Below, piece after piece: positions 18,985-27,487 of a DNA stretch of 64,000 bases (its first letter is position 1; the number at the start of each line of letters is the position of its first letter). A program made the translations under genes and the position numbers. The notes beneath the pieces were generated by a model. The model ran no database searches and had not been told where the DNA came from. It saw only the letters and a list, made by a program, of their open reading frames with translations. The stretch covers positions 98,720 to 162,719 of the forward strand of contig JADJYE010000017.1 in the NCBI GenBank assembly GCA_016719945.1, read 5' to 3'. This stretch comes from Polyangiaceae bacterium. GTDB lineage: Bacteria > Myxococcota_A > Polyangia > Polyangiales > Polyangiaceae.

Positions 18985-21900
18985 ATGATCGGGACCCGCA
19001 TCGCCCACCGCTATCGAGTGCTCAAGAAGCTCGGTCAGGGCGGGCTCGGGGCCGCGTATCGCGTCCGTGACGAGGCGCTCGATCGCGACGTGTGCCTCAA
19101 GCTGCTCGCCCAAGACGGGCACGACGGTCCGCCTTCGGAGCGGGCCGGGGCCGGACACGCGAGGTTGCTCCGCGCCGAGTTCGAGACCCTCCGCGGCCTC
19201 GTTCACCCCCACCTGGCTCGGGTGCACGACTTCGGCGTGGCGCGCGCCGCGGAGCGAGCCTCGGCGTACTTCACCAGCGAGCTGGCGCCGGGCGGCGCGC
19301 TCGGCGCGACCGCCTGGGGAAAGCCTTGGACCGAGGTCGCTCAGGCGCTGGCCGGGCCGCTCGGTGCGCTGGGGTTCCTCCACGAGCGAGGGCTCTGCCA
19401 CGGCGACTTCAAGCCCGACAACGTGCTCGTCGATCCGGCGGGCGCCTCCACGCTCATCGATCTGTCGTGCGCAGCGAGGCTCGGCGCGCGCGCCGACCTC
19501 GTGTCGGGGACGCGTGGCTTCATCGCCCCCGAGGTGCTGCGGGGCGAGGTGGCCGATGAGCGCGCGGACCTGTTCGCCGTCGGCGTGACGCTGGCCGCCC
19601 TCGCGAAGGTCGCGCGCGGCGTTCCGCGCGAGGTCGAGCGCCTGGTCGATCGCCTCACCCGTGATGACCCCGCGCAGCGGCCCGGGTCGGTCGGTGAGGT
19701 CCTCGACGTGCTGGGCATCGCGGATCGGCGGGACGGCGCCGCCATCGGCTCGACCGGCGCGATGTTTGGGCGAGTGGCGGAGCTCGCCAGGTTCGACGAG
19801 GTGCTCCGCGGGCTCCTCGATGGCGACGAAGGCCCTCGCTTGGTCGTCGTCCGCGGCGCGGACGGCGCCGGGAAGTCTCGCTTCATCCGCGAGCTCAAGT
19901 GGAGCGCCGAGCCACACGTGGTCGTCGTCGAGGGCTTCGCGCCCCGGTCGGACGCCGTTCGATCGATGCTGTCGCGAGCCTGTGAAGACGACGCGCTGCC
20001 CGCGTCTGCGGTGGGTGCGCTGCGAGCGAGGGACCGGATCGTCGCCCGCGGGAGCCCGGTCGTGCTCCTGATCGACGACGCGGACGCCTGCGCTGACGCC
20101 GCGATGCTCGACGCGTTCCTGCGCTCGACGGAGCCGAGAGATCCGACCCTGGTCGTGCTCACCGAGCGCGAGCCGAGGTTCTCGACGGCGAGCGGCGCGC
20201 TCGTGCACGAGCTCGCTCCGCTCTCGGGTGCGGAGGTCGGCGCGTGGCTGGCGCAGGTCCACCTCGAGGCTCACGCCGACCACGTCATGGCAGCGACCTC
20301 GGGTCACCCAGCGGCGGTCGCTCGCGCCGTGCAGCGTCTGCAGCAGGGGGTCCCGGCCGCGGATCTGGAGCGAGCGCTGTCCGCCGACGTGGCAGCGAGC
20401 GCAGCCGCGCTACCCCGCGAGCCGTCCGTGCAGCGAGCGCTCGGGCTGCTCGCGGCTTCGCTAGAGCCGATCGAGCCCTCGGTCGTCGTCGCGCGCTCCG
20501 GGGCCAGCCTCGCTGAGCTCCCGCACGTCAGCCTCCGCGGCGGCGGCATCGCGCTCGCCGAGCGAGCGGCGTCGAGATCGATCCTGTCGGCGCTGCCCGC
20601 GGACGTCGTCCGCTGGGCTCACCGCGAGCTCGCGGCAGAGCTCGCGCGAGCACCGGCCGAGCCCCGCGCCGCCCACGAGCGCGCGGCGCGACGCGTGTGG
20701 CACCTGATCTCCGCGGGCGAGATCACGGAGGCCGAGTCGCTGTTCGAGGCTGAGCTCGCTTCGCGCGCCGCGGCTCCTCGGGCCTGGCTCGACGCCGCCG
20801 CCGCGATCGCCTCGGCCAGCGAACGTCCCGACCTTCGGCTGGCAGCGGCGCGCGCGGTGCTGAGGGCCGGCGAGCCCAGGCGCGCGCTGGGTCTCGCCGT
20901 CGCCGCAGGGGACGCACATGACGCCAAGCTGCTCGAGGCGGACTGCTCGCTCGAGCTCGGTCACGCGCGGCAGGCGCTCGAGGCCGCGCGGGCCGCGGGG
21001 GCGAGCGCCGCCGACCCGCTGCAGCTCGCGGCGTCGTTGGCGACGGAGGCGCGCGCGCACCTTCGCCTCGGGGCCCATCGTGAGGCGCTCGCGGCCGCGA
21101 AGCGCGGGCTCGCTCACGATCCGCAGCTCGAGGTGTCGCTCGATCTGCACGAGTGCGCCGGCGCAGCGGCGATGTTCGCCGAGGACTACGAGGTCGCGGC
21201 GGAGCACCTCGCCCAGATCCGCGGCGCGACGCCCGAGCACGACCCGCGCCGGCTCGTGCGCGCGCTGTCCTACGACGCGATCCTCGCCTTCCGCCGCGGG
21301 GATCTCGGTGAGGCCCGGCAGGGGTACGAGCGCGCGCTCGAAGCGGCAGAGCAGCACGCCATCGCCGACCAGATCGCGCGCGCGTCGCTCAACCTCGCGA
21401 CCGCGTGCCACCAGCGGGGCGAGCTCGCGCAGGCGCTCGCCGCCTACGAGCGCGGCGAGCGCCTGGCGCGGGCGCTCGAGCAGACCGACCTGCTCGTCGT
21501 CATCGGCTTCAACCTCTCCAAGCTCTACGCCGACGCGGGGGCGCTCGACCGCGCGTTCGCCAAGGCGAGCTCCGTGAAGACCGCCGCCGCGGAGGCGGGC
21601 GCGTCTTTCTTCGTCGCCGCGGCGGAGTCCGTGCTCGCGGAGGTGGCTGCGTGCCGCGGGGACATCGACGAGGCTCGGCGCCGCTTCACCTCGGCGCGAG
21701 ACGGCTTCGCGAAGGACGCCGCGCAGCGGGAGGTCGCGGAGGAGGAGATCGAGCTCGGCCACGTCGCCCTGCTGCTGGGCGCGACCGAGGACGCGACGCG
21801 CTGCCTCGACGCCGTCCGGGCCTTCGCCGGGCTCGAGGCCGCCGTCGATCTCTCGATTCGGGCCGCCATGCTCGCGGCGCGCATCGCCATGGCCGAGGGC

Positions 21901-23769
21901 GAGCCAGTGCGCGCGCGTCGTGCGCTAGGGATGGCCGCCGCCCGCGCCGAGCGCGCGAAGATGCCGGAGCTGCAGGCCCGCGCTCTCGCGCAGCTCGCGG
22001 ACGTCGCCTCGGCGCAGGGGCTCGTCGGCGAGTCGGCTGAGCTCGCCGTCCGCGTCCGCGCGATCTGGTCGGCGATGGCCGCGGGTCTGCCGAGCGCGTG
22101 GCATGACGCGTTCTGGCGCCGGCCCGAGCGGGCGCGGCTGCGTGAGCCTGCCGCGTCGCACGCTCAGCTCGCGGGGGCGGGCCCGCCGGCGAGGGTGCCC
22201 AAGCTCGAGCGGCTGCTCGGCGCGTTTCGCAAGCTCAACAGCTCGCTCGAGGCCGCGGACGTCCTGGCGATGGCGATGGACGAGGCCATCGAGCTGACCG
22301 GAGCGGAGCGTGGCTTCGTCGTGCTGGACGTGGGCGACGGCAGGCTCGACGTGCCGGTAGCGCGCAACGTCGATCGCGCGAGCCTCGACACCAGCCACCT
22401 CCGCTTCAGCCGCGGGATCGCCGAGCAGGCCATCACGACGGCGGCCCCCGTCATCACGATCGACGCGCAGAGCGACGATCGCTTCCGAGCCAACGTCTCG
22501 GTGCACGCGATGCGCCTGCGCTCCGTCCTCGCGGTCCCCATCCGCTCCCCCGACGGCGTCCTCGGGGCCCTCTACCTCGACAACCGCTACGCGCCCGCGC
22601 GCTTCGAGGACGGCGACGCCGATCTCCTGCTCGCCTTCGCGGATCAGGTGGCGATCGCGCTGCGCAACGCGCGGCTCGTCGAGGTGCTGCGCCGCCAGAA
22701 GGACGAGCTCGCTGCCGAGCGAGCCCGCGTGATGGAGCTCGCTCGGGGCCAGGCCGTCGAGATCGATCGCCTCCAGGACGAGGTCAACAAGAGGCAGGCG
22801 GCCCTCGAGCACCGCTACGACTACTCGGCGATCGTGGGCCGCGCCCCGGCTCTGCAGAAGGTGTTCGCCGTCCTCGATCGGGTGATCGACTCCCCGCTCG
22901 CGGTGCTGGTGAGCGGAGAGAGCGGAACCGGCAAGGAGCTCGTCGCGAGGGCGATCCACTACGGCAGCGGGCGCAAGGCGGGGCCCTTCGTTGGCATCAA
23001 CTGCGCCGCGCTGCCGGCGTCGCTGCTCGAGAGCGAGCTGTTCGGACACGTCAAGGGCGCCTTCACCGGCGCCGAGCGCGAGCGCACGGGCCTCGTGGTC
23101 GCGGCGACGGGCGGCACGCTGTTCCTCGACGAGCTCGGCGAGATGCCCCTCGAGGTCCAGGCCAAGCTGCTGCGCGTGCTGCAGGAGAAAGAGGTGCGGC
23201 CACTCGGCGGCGCCGCCCCGATATCGGTCGACTTCCGGCTCGTCTGCGCGACCAACCGGGATTTGCTCCGCGAGGTCGCCGCCGGTCGCTTCCGCGAGGA
23301 CCTCTACTACCGCGTCGGTGTGGTCGACGTGCGCCTGCCGCCGCTGCGCGAGCGGCTCACCGATCTGCCGGAGCTCACGGCCTTCTTCGTGAAGCGGGCT
23401 GCCGAGCAGGTCGGCCGCTCCGCGCCCCGGCTCACGCCGGGCGCGCTCAAGAGGCTCGCCGAGCACGACTGGCCCGGCAACGTGCGCGAGCTGGAGAACG
23501 TCCTCACGAAGGCGGTCGTGCTCGCAGACGGCCTCGAGCTCACCGCTTCGGACGTCGAGACCTCGCAAACGCAGAAGCCCCGCGCAGCTGCGCGGGGCCC
23601 TGGGAGCCGCGCTGCCCCGGAGGGGGAGCGCGCCTTCATTTTGTCGGCGCTGGAGCAGTCCGGCTGGAACGCGGTCCGAGCCGCGCGGGACCTGGGTATG
23701 CCGCGCGCGACCTTCTACCGGCGGCTGAGGGCGCTCGGCGTCGAGCGCCCCAAGCCGCCCAGCGCTTAG
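18985..23769 (+). CDS. Kinase-ATPase-TPR-GAF-sigma-54 activator fusion
   Basis: This 1594-residue protein joins a serine/threonine kinase to a complete bacterial enhancer-binding protein. Residues 8-250: kinase with Lys39, CHGDFKPDNVL (HGD 139-141), IDLS at 158-161 in place of DFG, and GFIAPEVL. About 255-450: STAND-like ATPase with P-loop RGADGAGKSRF. About 600-1060: TPR-like helical repeats. About 1100-1240: GAF domain. About 1280-1510: AAA+ domain with GESGTGKE (about 1311), GAFTGA (about 1358), which contacts sigma-54, and LFLDELGEMP. The end is a Fis-type helix-turn-helix (WNAVRAARDLGMPRATFYRR). It would sense a signal and activate sigma-54 promoters. Its stop overlaps that of the convergent gene. 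Confidence 0.92.
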   Translation: MIGTRIAHRYRVLKKLGQGGLGAAYRVRDEALDRDVCLKLLAQDGHDGPPSERAGAGHARLLRAEFETLRGLVHPHLARVHDFGVARAAERASAYFTSELAPGGALGATAWGKPWTEVAQALAGPLGALGFLHERGLCHGDFKPDNVLVDPAGASTLIDLSCAARLGARADLVSGTRGFIAPEVLRGEVADERADLFAVGVTLAALAKVARGVPREVERLVDRLTRDDPAQRPGSVGEVLDVLGIADRRDGAAIGSTGAMFGRVAELARFDEVLRGLLDGDEGPRLVVVRGADGAGKSRFIRELKWSAEPHVVVVEGFAPRSDAVRSMLSRACEDDALPASAVGALRARDRIVARGSPVVLLIDDADACADAAMLDAFLRSTEPRDPTLVVLTEREPRFSTASGALVHELAPLSGAEVGAWLAQVHLEAHADHVMAATSGHPAAVARAVQRLQQGVPAADLERALSADVAASAAALPREPSVQRALGLLAASLEPIEPSVVVARSGASLAELPHVSLRGGGIALAERAASRSILSALPADVVRWAHRELAAELARAPAEPRAAHERAARRVWHLISAGEITEAESLFEAELASRAAAPRAWLDAAAAIASASERPDLRLAAARAVLRAGEPRRALGLAVAAGDAHDAKLLEADCSLELGHARQALEAARAAGASAADPLQLAASLATEARAHLRLGAHREALAAAKRGLAHDPQLEVSLDLHECAGAAAMFAEDYEVAAEHLAQIRGATPEHDPRRLVRALSYDAILAFRRGDLGEARQGYERALEAAEQHAIADQIARASLNLATACHQRGELAQALAAYERGERLARALEQTDLLVVIGFNLSKLYADAGALDRAFAKASSVKTAAAEAGASFFVAAAESVLAEVAACRGDIDEARRRFTSARDGFAKDAAQREVAEEEIELGHVALLLGATEDATRCLDAVRAFAGLEAAVDLSIRAAMLAARIAMAEGEPVRARRALGMAAARAERAKMPELQARALAQLADVASAQGLVGESAELAVRVRAIWSAMAAGLPSAWHDAFWRRPERARLREPAASHAQLAGAGPPARVPKLERLLGAFRKLNSSLEAADVLAMAMDEAIELTGAERGFVVLDVGDGRLDVPVARNVDRASLDTSHLRFSRGIAEQAITTAAPVITIDAQSDDRFRANVSVHAMRLRSVLAVPIRSPDGVLGALYLDNRYAPARFEDGDADLLLAFADQVAIALRNARLVEVLRRQKDELAAERARVMELARGQAVEIDRLQDEVNKRQAALEHRYDYSAIVGRAPALQKVFAVLDRVIDSPLAVLVSGESGTGKELVARAIHYGSGRKAGPFVGINCAALPASLLESELFGHVKGAFTGAERERTGLVVAATGGTLFLDELGEMPLEVQAKLLRVLQEKEVRPLGGAAPISVDFRLVCATNRDLLREVAAGRFREDLYYRVGVVDVRLPPLRERLTDLPELTAFFVKRAAEQVGRSAPRLTPGALKRLAEHDWPGNVRELENVLTKAVVLADGLELTASDVETSQTQKPRAAARGPGSRAAPEGERAFILSALEQSGWNAVRAARDLGMPRATFYRRLRALGVERPKPPSA

Positions 23770-26756
23770 CGCCGGCTGCGGCGCCGAGCCCGCGCCACCC
23801 CGAGGCCGATCAGTCCGAGGGTCGCGACGAGCCAGCCCGGCGAGGACGAGCTGCTGCCCGGCTGCGCCGTACAGAATCCGCCGCCCTCCGCGTAGTACGA
23901 GCCGCCGTCGTCGTCGCCCGGCGGCTGCACGCACTCGCCCGTCTCGAGGTTGCAGACCAGCGCGTCGTCGCAGTCGTCGTCGCTCGTGCAGCCGGGCGGC
24001 GGCGTCTCGCTGCACGTGTTCGTGACGGGGTCACACGTCTCGCCCTCGGGGCAGTCGGTGTCCTCGACGCACTCGACGCACTCCTGCGCTGCTTCGTCGC
24101 AGACGCCGGCCTCGCAGTCCGCGTCGTCGACGCACTCGACGCAGGTCTGCGCCGCCTCATCGCAGACTCCGGTCGGGCAGTCCGCGTCGTCGACGCACTG
24201 CACGCAGACCTGGGCCTGCTCGTCGCACACCTCGTCACCGGGGCAGTCGGCGTCCTCGAGGCACTCGACGCACTCGGGGACGGTCGTGTCGCAGACGCCC
24301 ATGGGGCAGTCGGCGTCGACCACGCAGACAACGCAGATGTTGAGCGGCTCGTCGCAGACGCCGGTGGGGCAGTCCACGTCTTCCACGCACTCCACACACT
24401 GGCCGACGGGCTCGTCGCACACGCCCATCTCGCAGTCGTTGTCGACGAGGCACTCGACGCAGACGCCGATCGTCTCATTGCACGGGTCGCCGCCACAGTC
24501 GACCTCCTCCTGGCACTCGGGCAGGCACTGCCCGTCGAGGCACGACAGGCCGCCGTCGCAGTCGTCGTCGACCAGGCACTCGACGCAGATCTCGAGCAGC
24601 GCGTCGCAGAGCAGGGCGCCGGGGCAGGGGATGTCCTCGTTGCACTCGGGGCCGCAGGTGCCGGCGCCGGAGCAGGTGAGGCCGCGCGGGCAGTCGTCGT
24701 CCGCGATGCACTCGACGCACACGCCGGTGCCGCGGTTGCACATGCCGCCAGGGCAATCGTCGTCCGCGTCGCACACCGGCACGCAGAGCCCGAACTGCTC
24801 GTCGCAGAAGAAGCTCATCGGGCAGTCGGCGTCGTCGTCGCAGCCCGACACGCACAGCCCGAAATGCTCGTTGCAGGTGAAGCAGTCGCTGTCGTCGTCG
24901 CACGGCGCTGGCTCGCACTGGCTGGGCTCGTTGAGGCACGTCCAGCCAGGCTCGACCCCACACGTGTCGTCGCACCCGTCGCCCGCGTCGGTGTCGCCGT
25001 CGTCGCACTCCTCGGCGCCGGTGATGAGGCCGTCACCGCAGATCGAGACCACGCAGTCGTTCGGCGCCGGCGCCTCGTCGCACAGCTCCCCGTTCGGGCA
25101 GTCGGCGTCGTTGTCGCACGCGCACGTGTTATTGGCCGGATCGCAGAACGCGCTGGCGCAGTCTTCGCTCACGCCCGCGCACGGGAAGGTGAGCTCGATC
25201 AGGCACTGGCTGTTACAGCCGTCGCCGCTGGTCGTGTTGCCGTCGTCGCATCCCTCGCTCGCCGCGAGGATGCCGTTGCCGCAGCCGGTCGGGACGCACT
25301 CGTTCGGGTCGAGCGCGGTGTTGCACTGCTCGCCGGCGGCGCAGTCCGCGTCGGTGTCGCAGGCGCAGGTGCCGTCGGCCGGGTCGCAGAACGCGCTCGC
25401 GCACTCGCCCGAGAGCGCGCACGGCTGGCCGATCTCCTTGAGGCACACGCCGTTGCACCCGTCGCCGGGCGTGGTGTTGCCGTCCTCGCAGGCCTCGGTC
25501 GCGGGCTCGAAGACCCCGTTGCCGCAGCCGGGCAGGACGCACACGTTCGGCGCGGGGAGCGTGTTGCACAGCTCGGTCCCCGGGCAGTCGCTGAAGTCGT
25601 CGCAGGCGCAGAGGTTGCCGGCCGGATCACAGAATTCGCTCGCGCAGGCGGTGCTCGTGATGCAGGGGAACGTGAGCTCGATCAGGCACACCGAGTTGCA
25701 GCCGTCGCCGCTGGTCGTGTTGCTGTCGTCACACCCTTCGCCGGCCTCGAGCACGCCGTTACCGCACCCTGGCGAGATGCACTGGTTGGGGTTCGACGCG
25801 AGGTCGCAGGTCTGGCTCGCGAGGCAGTCGCCGTCGTCGTCGCAGGCGCAGGTGTTGTTCGAGTCGCAGAACTCGGACTCACAGGTCGGGCTCGTGGTGC
25901 AAGGGAACGTGAGCTCGATCAGGCACTGGCTGTTGCAGCCGTCGCCGCTGTTGGTGTTGCCGTCGTCGCAGCCCTCACCCTGCTCCAGCGAGCCGTTGCC
26001 GCAGACCACACAGCCGGTCTCGTTGCAGGTGACAGGGTCGGAGAACTGGCTCGAAAGGATGCAGTTGTTCCCGCCGGAGCAGTCGGCGTCGACGTTCGTG
26101 CCGTTGTTGCTGGAGCCGCAGTAGAAGCTCGCCGGCTGGCCCGGGAGGTACCCGGCGGCCTCGGCGGCGTCGCGCTCGATCGCCCACTCGATGAAGAAGT
26201 CGGCGGTGCCGCCGAAGTTGGAGCCGGCCGGCGTGACCTGGGCGTGACCAATCACCGCGGTCAGCGGCGACGACACGGTCTCGACCGTGATCTCGGGCGG
26301 GTCATTCGGATCGTCCGGATCGGTGGTGATCGTGTTCTGGAAGAACCGGATGCGATCCGGGTTGTTCACGCCGTCGATGATGGTCGAGTACTCGTACGTC
26401 GACAGCACTCCATCGGTGTCGATGAAGCAGCCCCAGCCGAAGGGCCCAAAGTTGGTCGGGTTCTGCAGCGGATCGCCGTCGACCCGCAGCCTGAAGTAGA
26501 GGTGCGTCGCGTCGGCCGCCACGTACAGCATGGGGTTCGCCGCGTCGCCGACGATGTCGCGCGAGCCGGGCGTGTCGCCCTCGACGTCGCCGATGGCCAC
26601 GTTGTTGAGCGTGATCGGCACCCAGCCTGGGTTCGGCGCGGTGAACGTGAACGAGGCGGGGGTCGCGACCCCGTAGCTCGCGACGAAGAACGCACCTAAG
26701 CCGGCGGTTTGGAGGGCGCGCTTCGTGAAGCGCGTGCGATGGGTACTCTCAGCCAT
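23766..26756 (-). CDS. Cys-rich surface protein with DUF4215-type repeats and MYXO-CTERM-like tail
   Basis: ATG 26756 gives 996 residues with an N-terminal signal (ALQTAGLGAFFVASYGVATP). A beta-rich domain (about 40-230) is followed by five repeats of the form CGNGxxExGEGCDDGNTxxGDGC, the myxobacterial disulfide repeat (DUF4215). Next come about a dozen short C-x-x-D-x-D-C modules (CVDDADCPTGVCDE and similar). The C-terminus has an isolated Cys (GGGFCTAQPGSSSSS), one membrane helix (PGWLVATLGLIGLGVA) and an Arg cluster (RARRRSRR), the layout of the MYXO-CTERM sorting signal. The stop codon overlaps the stop of the convergent activator gene. Confidence 0.88.
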   Translation of the reverse strand: MAESTHRTRFTKRALQTAGLGAFFVASYGVATPASFTFTAPNPGWVPITLNNVAIGDVEGDTPGSRDIVGDAANPMLYVAADATHLYFRLRVDGDPLQNPTNFGPFGWGCFIDTDGVLSTYEYSTIIDGVNNPDRIRFFQNTITTDPDDPNDPPEITVETVSSPLTAVIGHAQVTPAGSNFGGTADFFIEWAIERDAAEAAGYLPGQPASFYCGSSNNGTNVDADCSGGNNCILSSQFSDPVTCNETGCVVCGNGSLEQGEGCDDGNTNSGDGCNSQCLIELTFPCTTSPTCESEFCDSNNTCACDDDGDCLASQTCDLASNPNQCISPGCGNGVLEAGEGCDDSNTTSGDGCNSVCLIELTFPCITSTACASEFCDPAGNLCACDDFSDCPGTELCNTLPAPNVCVLPGCGNGVFEPATEACEDGNTTPGDGCNGVCLKEIGQPCALSGECASAFCDPADGTCACDTDADCAAGEQCNTALDPNECVPTGCGNGILAASEGCDDGNTTSGDGCNSQCLIELTFPCAGVSEDCASAFCDPANNTCACDNDADCPNGELCDEAPAPNDCVVSICGDGLITGAEECDDGDTDAGDGCDDTCGVEPGWTCLNEPSQCEPAPCDDDSDCFTCNEHFGLCVSGCDDDADCPMSFFCDEQFGLCVPVCDADDDCPGGMCNRGTGVCVECIADDDCPRGLTCSGAGTCGPECNEDIPCPGALLCDALLEICVECLVDDDCDGGLSCLDGQCLPECQEEVDCGGDPCNETIGVCVECLVDNDCEMGVCDEPVGQCVECVEDVDCPTGVCDEPLNICVVCVVDADCPMGVCDTTVPECVECLEDADCPGDEVCDEQAQVCVQCVDDADCPTGVCDEAAQTCVECVDDADCEAGVCDEAAQECVECVEDTDCPEGETCDPVTNTCSETPPPGCTSDDDCDDALVCNLETGECVQPPGDDDGGSYYAEGGGFCTAQPGSSSSSPGWLVATLGLIGLGVARARRRSRR

Positions 26757-26788
26757 GGTCGCCACTAGACCACGGAACCCGCCACCTC

Positions 26789-26816
26789 AAAAGAGCCAGC
26801 TGCGGCGGCGGCTCTT
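26789..26816 (-). terminator. Rho-independent-type terminator after the CYP51-TetR operon
   Basis: On the minus strand AAGAGCC (26816-26810) pairs with GGCTCTT (26797-26791) across a 12-base loop, and the second arm runs directly into TTTT. It starts 24 bases after the TetR stop and would end that transcript before the Cys-rich protein gene. Confidence 0.6.
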
Positions 26817-26839
26817 CCGCGCCGGCTTCGTGGCGGCTC

Positions 26840-27487
26840 TTACTTGGTTTTCGTGAAGGCTCGGCGGACGTGATCGTTCATGCGTGCCACGAGGACCGTC
26901 ACCTCCTCGCGCCTGCCGCCCTCGATCCACTGCACCAGGTACACCTGATGAGCCGCGATCATGAGGCGGGCCATGAGCTCGGGATCACCATCGATCACCG
27001 TCCCTTCGCTGACAGCCGCGCGGAACACCGAGGCCGTGAGCTCGAGCCCCTCACCCCACTGCCGCCGCTGCTCTGCGCACAGAAACTTCGGGTCGAGGGC
27101 CCACGGCTGAGCCTCGTTCAGGTGGATGCGCAGGTAGTCGGGGTGCTCGGCGAGGAAGCGGACGTACGTCTCGACCCCGCCGAGCAGCGCCTCGAACGCC
27201 GAGCCCGCGCCCTGCGCCGCCTCGGCCGCGCGCGCGAGCAGCACTCTGCCGTTGCGCTCGTGGATCGCCGCGTACAGCTCCTCTTTCCCCGCGATGGTCG
27301 CGTACACCGTGGCGATCGCGAGGCCGGCCTCGTCCGCGACGTCTTGCATGCGCGTTCCGGCGTAGCCCCGCGATGCGAACACGCGCTCGGCGGCGTCGAT
27401 GACCAGCTCACGGTACATCGTGCGGCGCGCGGCTCGGCTCGCCGGCCTCACGGCTGGGCGAGCCCGCTGGGAGGCACCCGCGCGCAT
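26840..27487 (-). CDS. TetR-family transcriptional regulator
   Basis: This 215-residue protein starts at ATG 27487. Its N-terminal helix-turn-helix reads IDAAERVFASRGYAGTRM then VADEAGLAIATVYATIAGKE, the standard TetR DNA-binding domain. The rest is a helical ligand-binding domain. Its ATG shares one base with the stop of the upstream CYP51-ferredoxin gene (TGATG), so the two are translationally coupled. It is probably a local repressor of the sterol demethylase operon that responds to a lipid or sterol; that role is inference from position. Confidence 0.9.
   Translation of the reverse strand: MRAGASQRARPAVRPASRAARRTMYRELVIDAAERVFASRGYAGTRMQDVADEAGLAIATVYATIAGKEELYAAIHERNGRVLLARAAEAAQGAGSAFEALLGGVETYVRFLAEHPDYLRIHLNEAQPWALDPKFLCAEQRRQWGEGLELTASVFRAAVSEGTVIDGDPELMARLMIAAHQVYLVQWIEGGRREEVTVLVARMNDHVRRAFTKTK

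Noticed and set aside
19000..19750. Pseudokinase call for the kinase domain of the sigma-54 activator fusion
   Set aside because: HGD and DLS replace HRD and DFG, but the catalytic Lys39, Asp141, Asn146 and Asp159 are all present, so loss of activity cannot be concluded.
23950..26124. 724-residue Ser-rich open frame antisense to the Cys-rich surface protein
   Set aside because: The Ser/His/Gln repeats mirror the Cys/Asp codons of the real gene. It has no start context or domain of its own.
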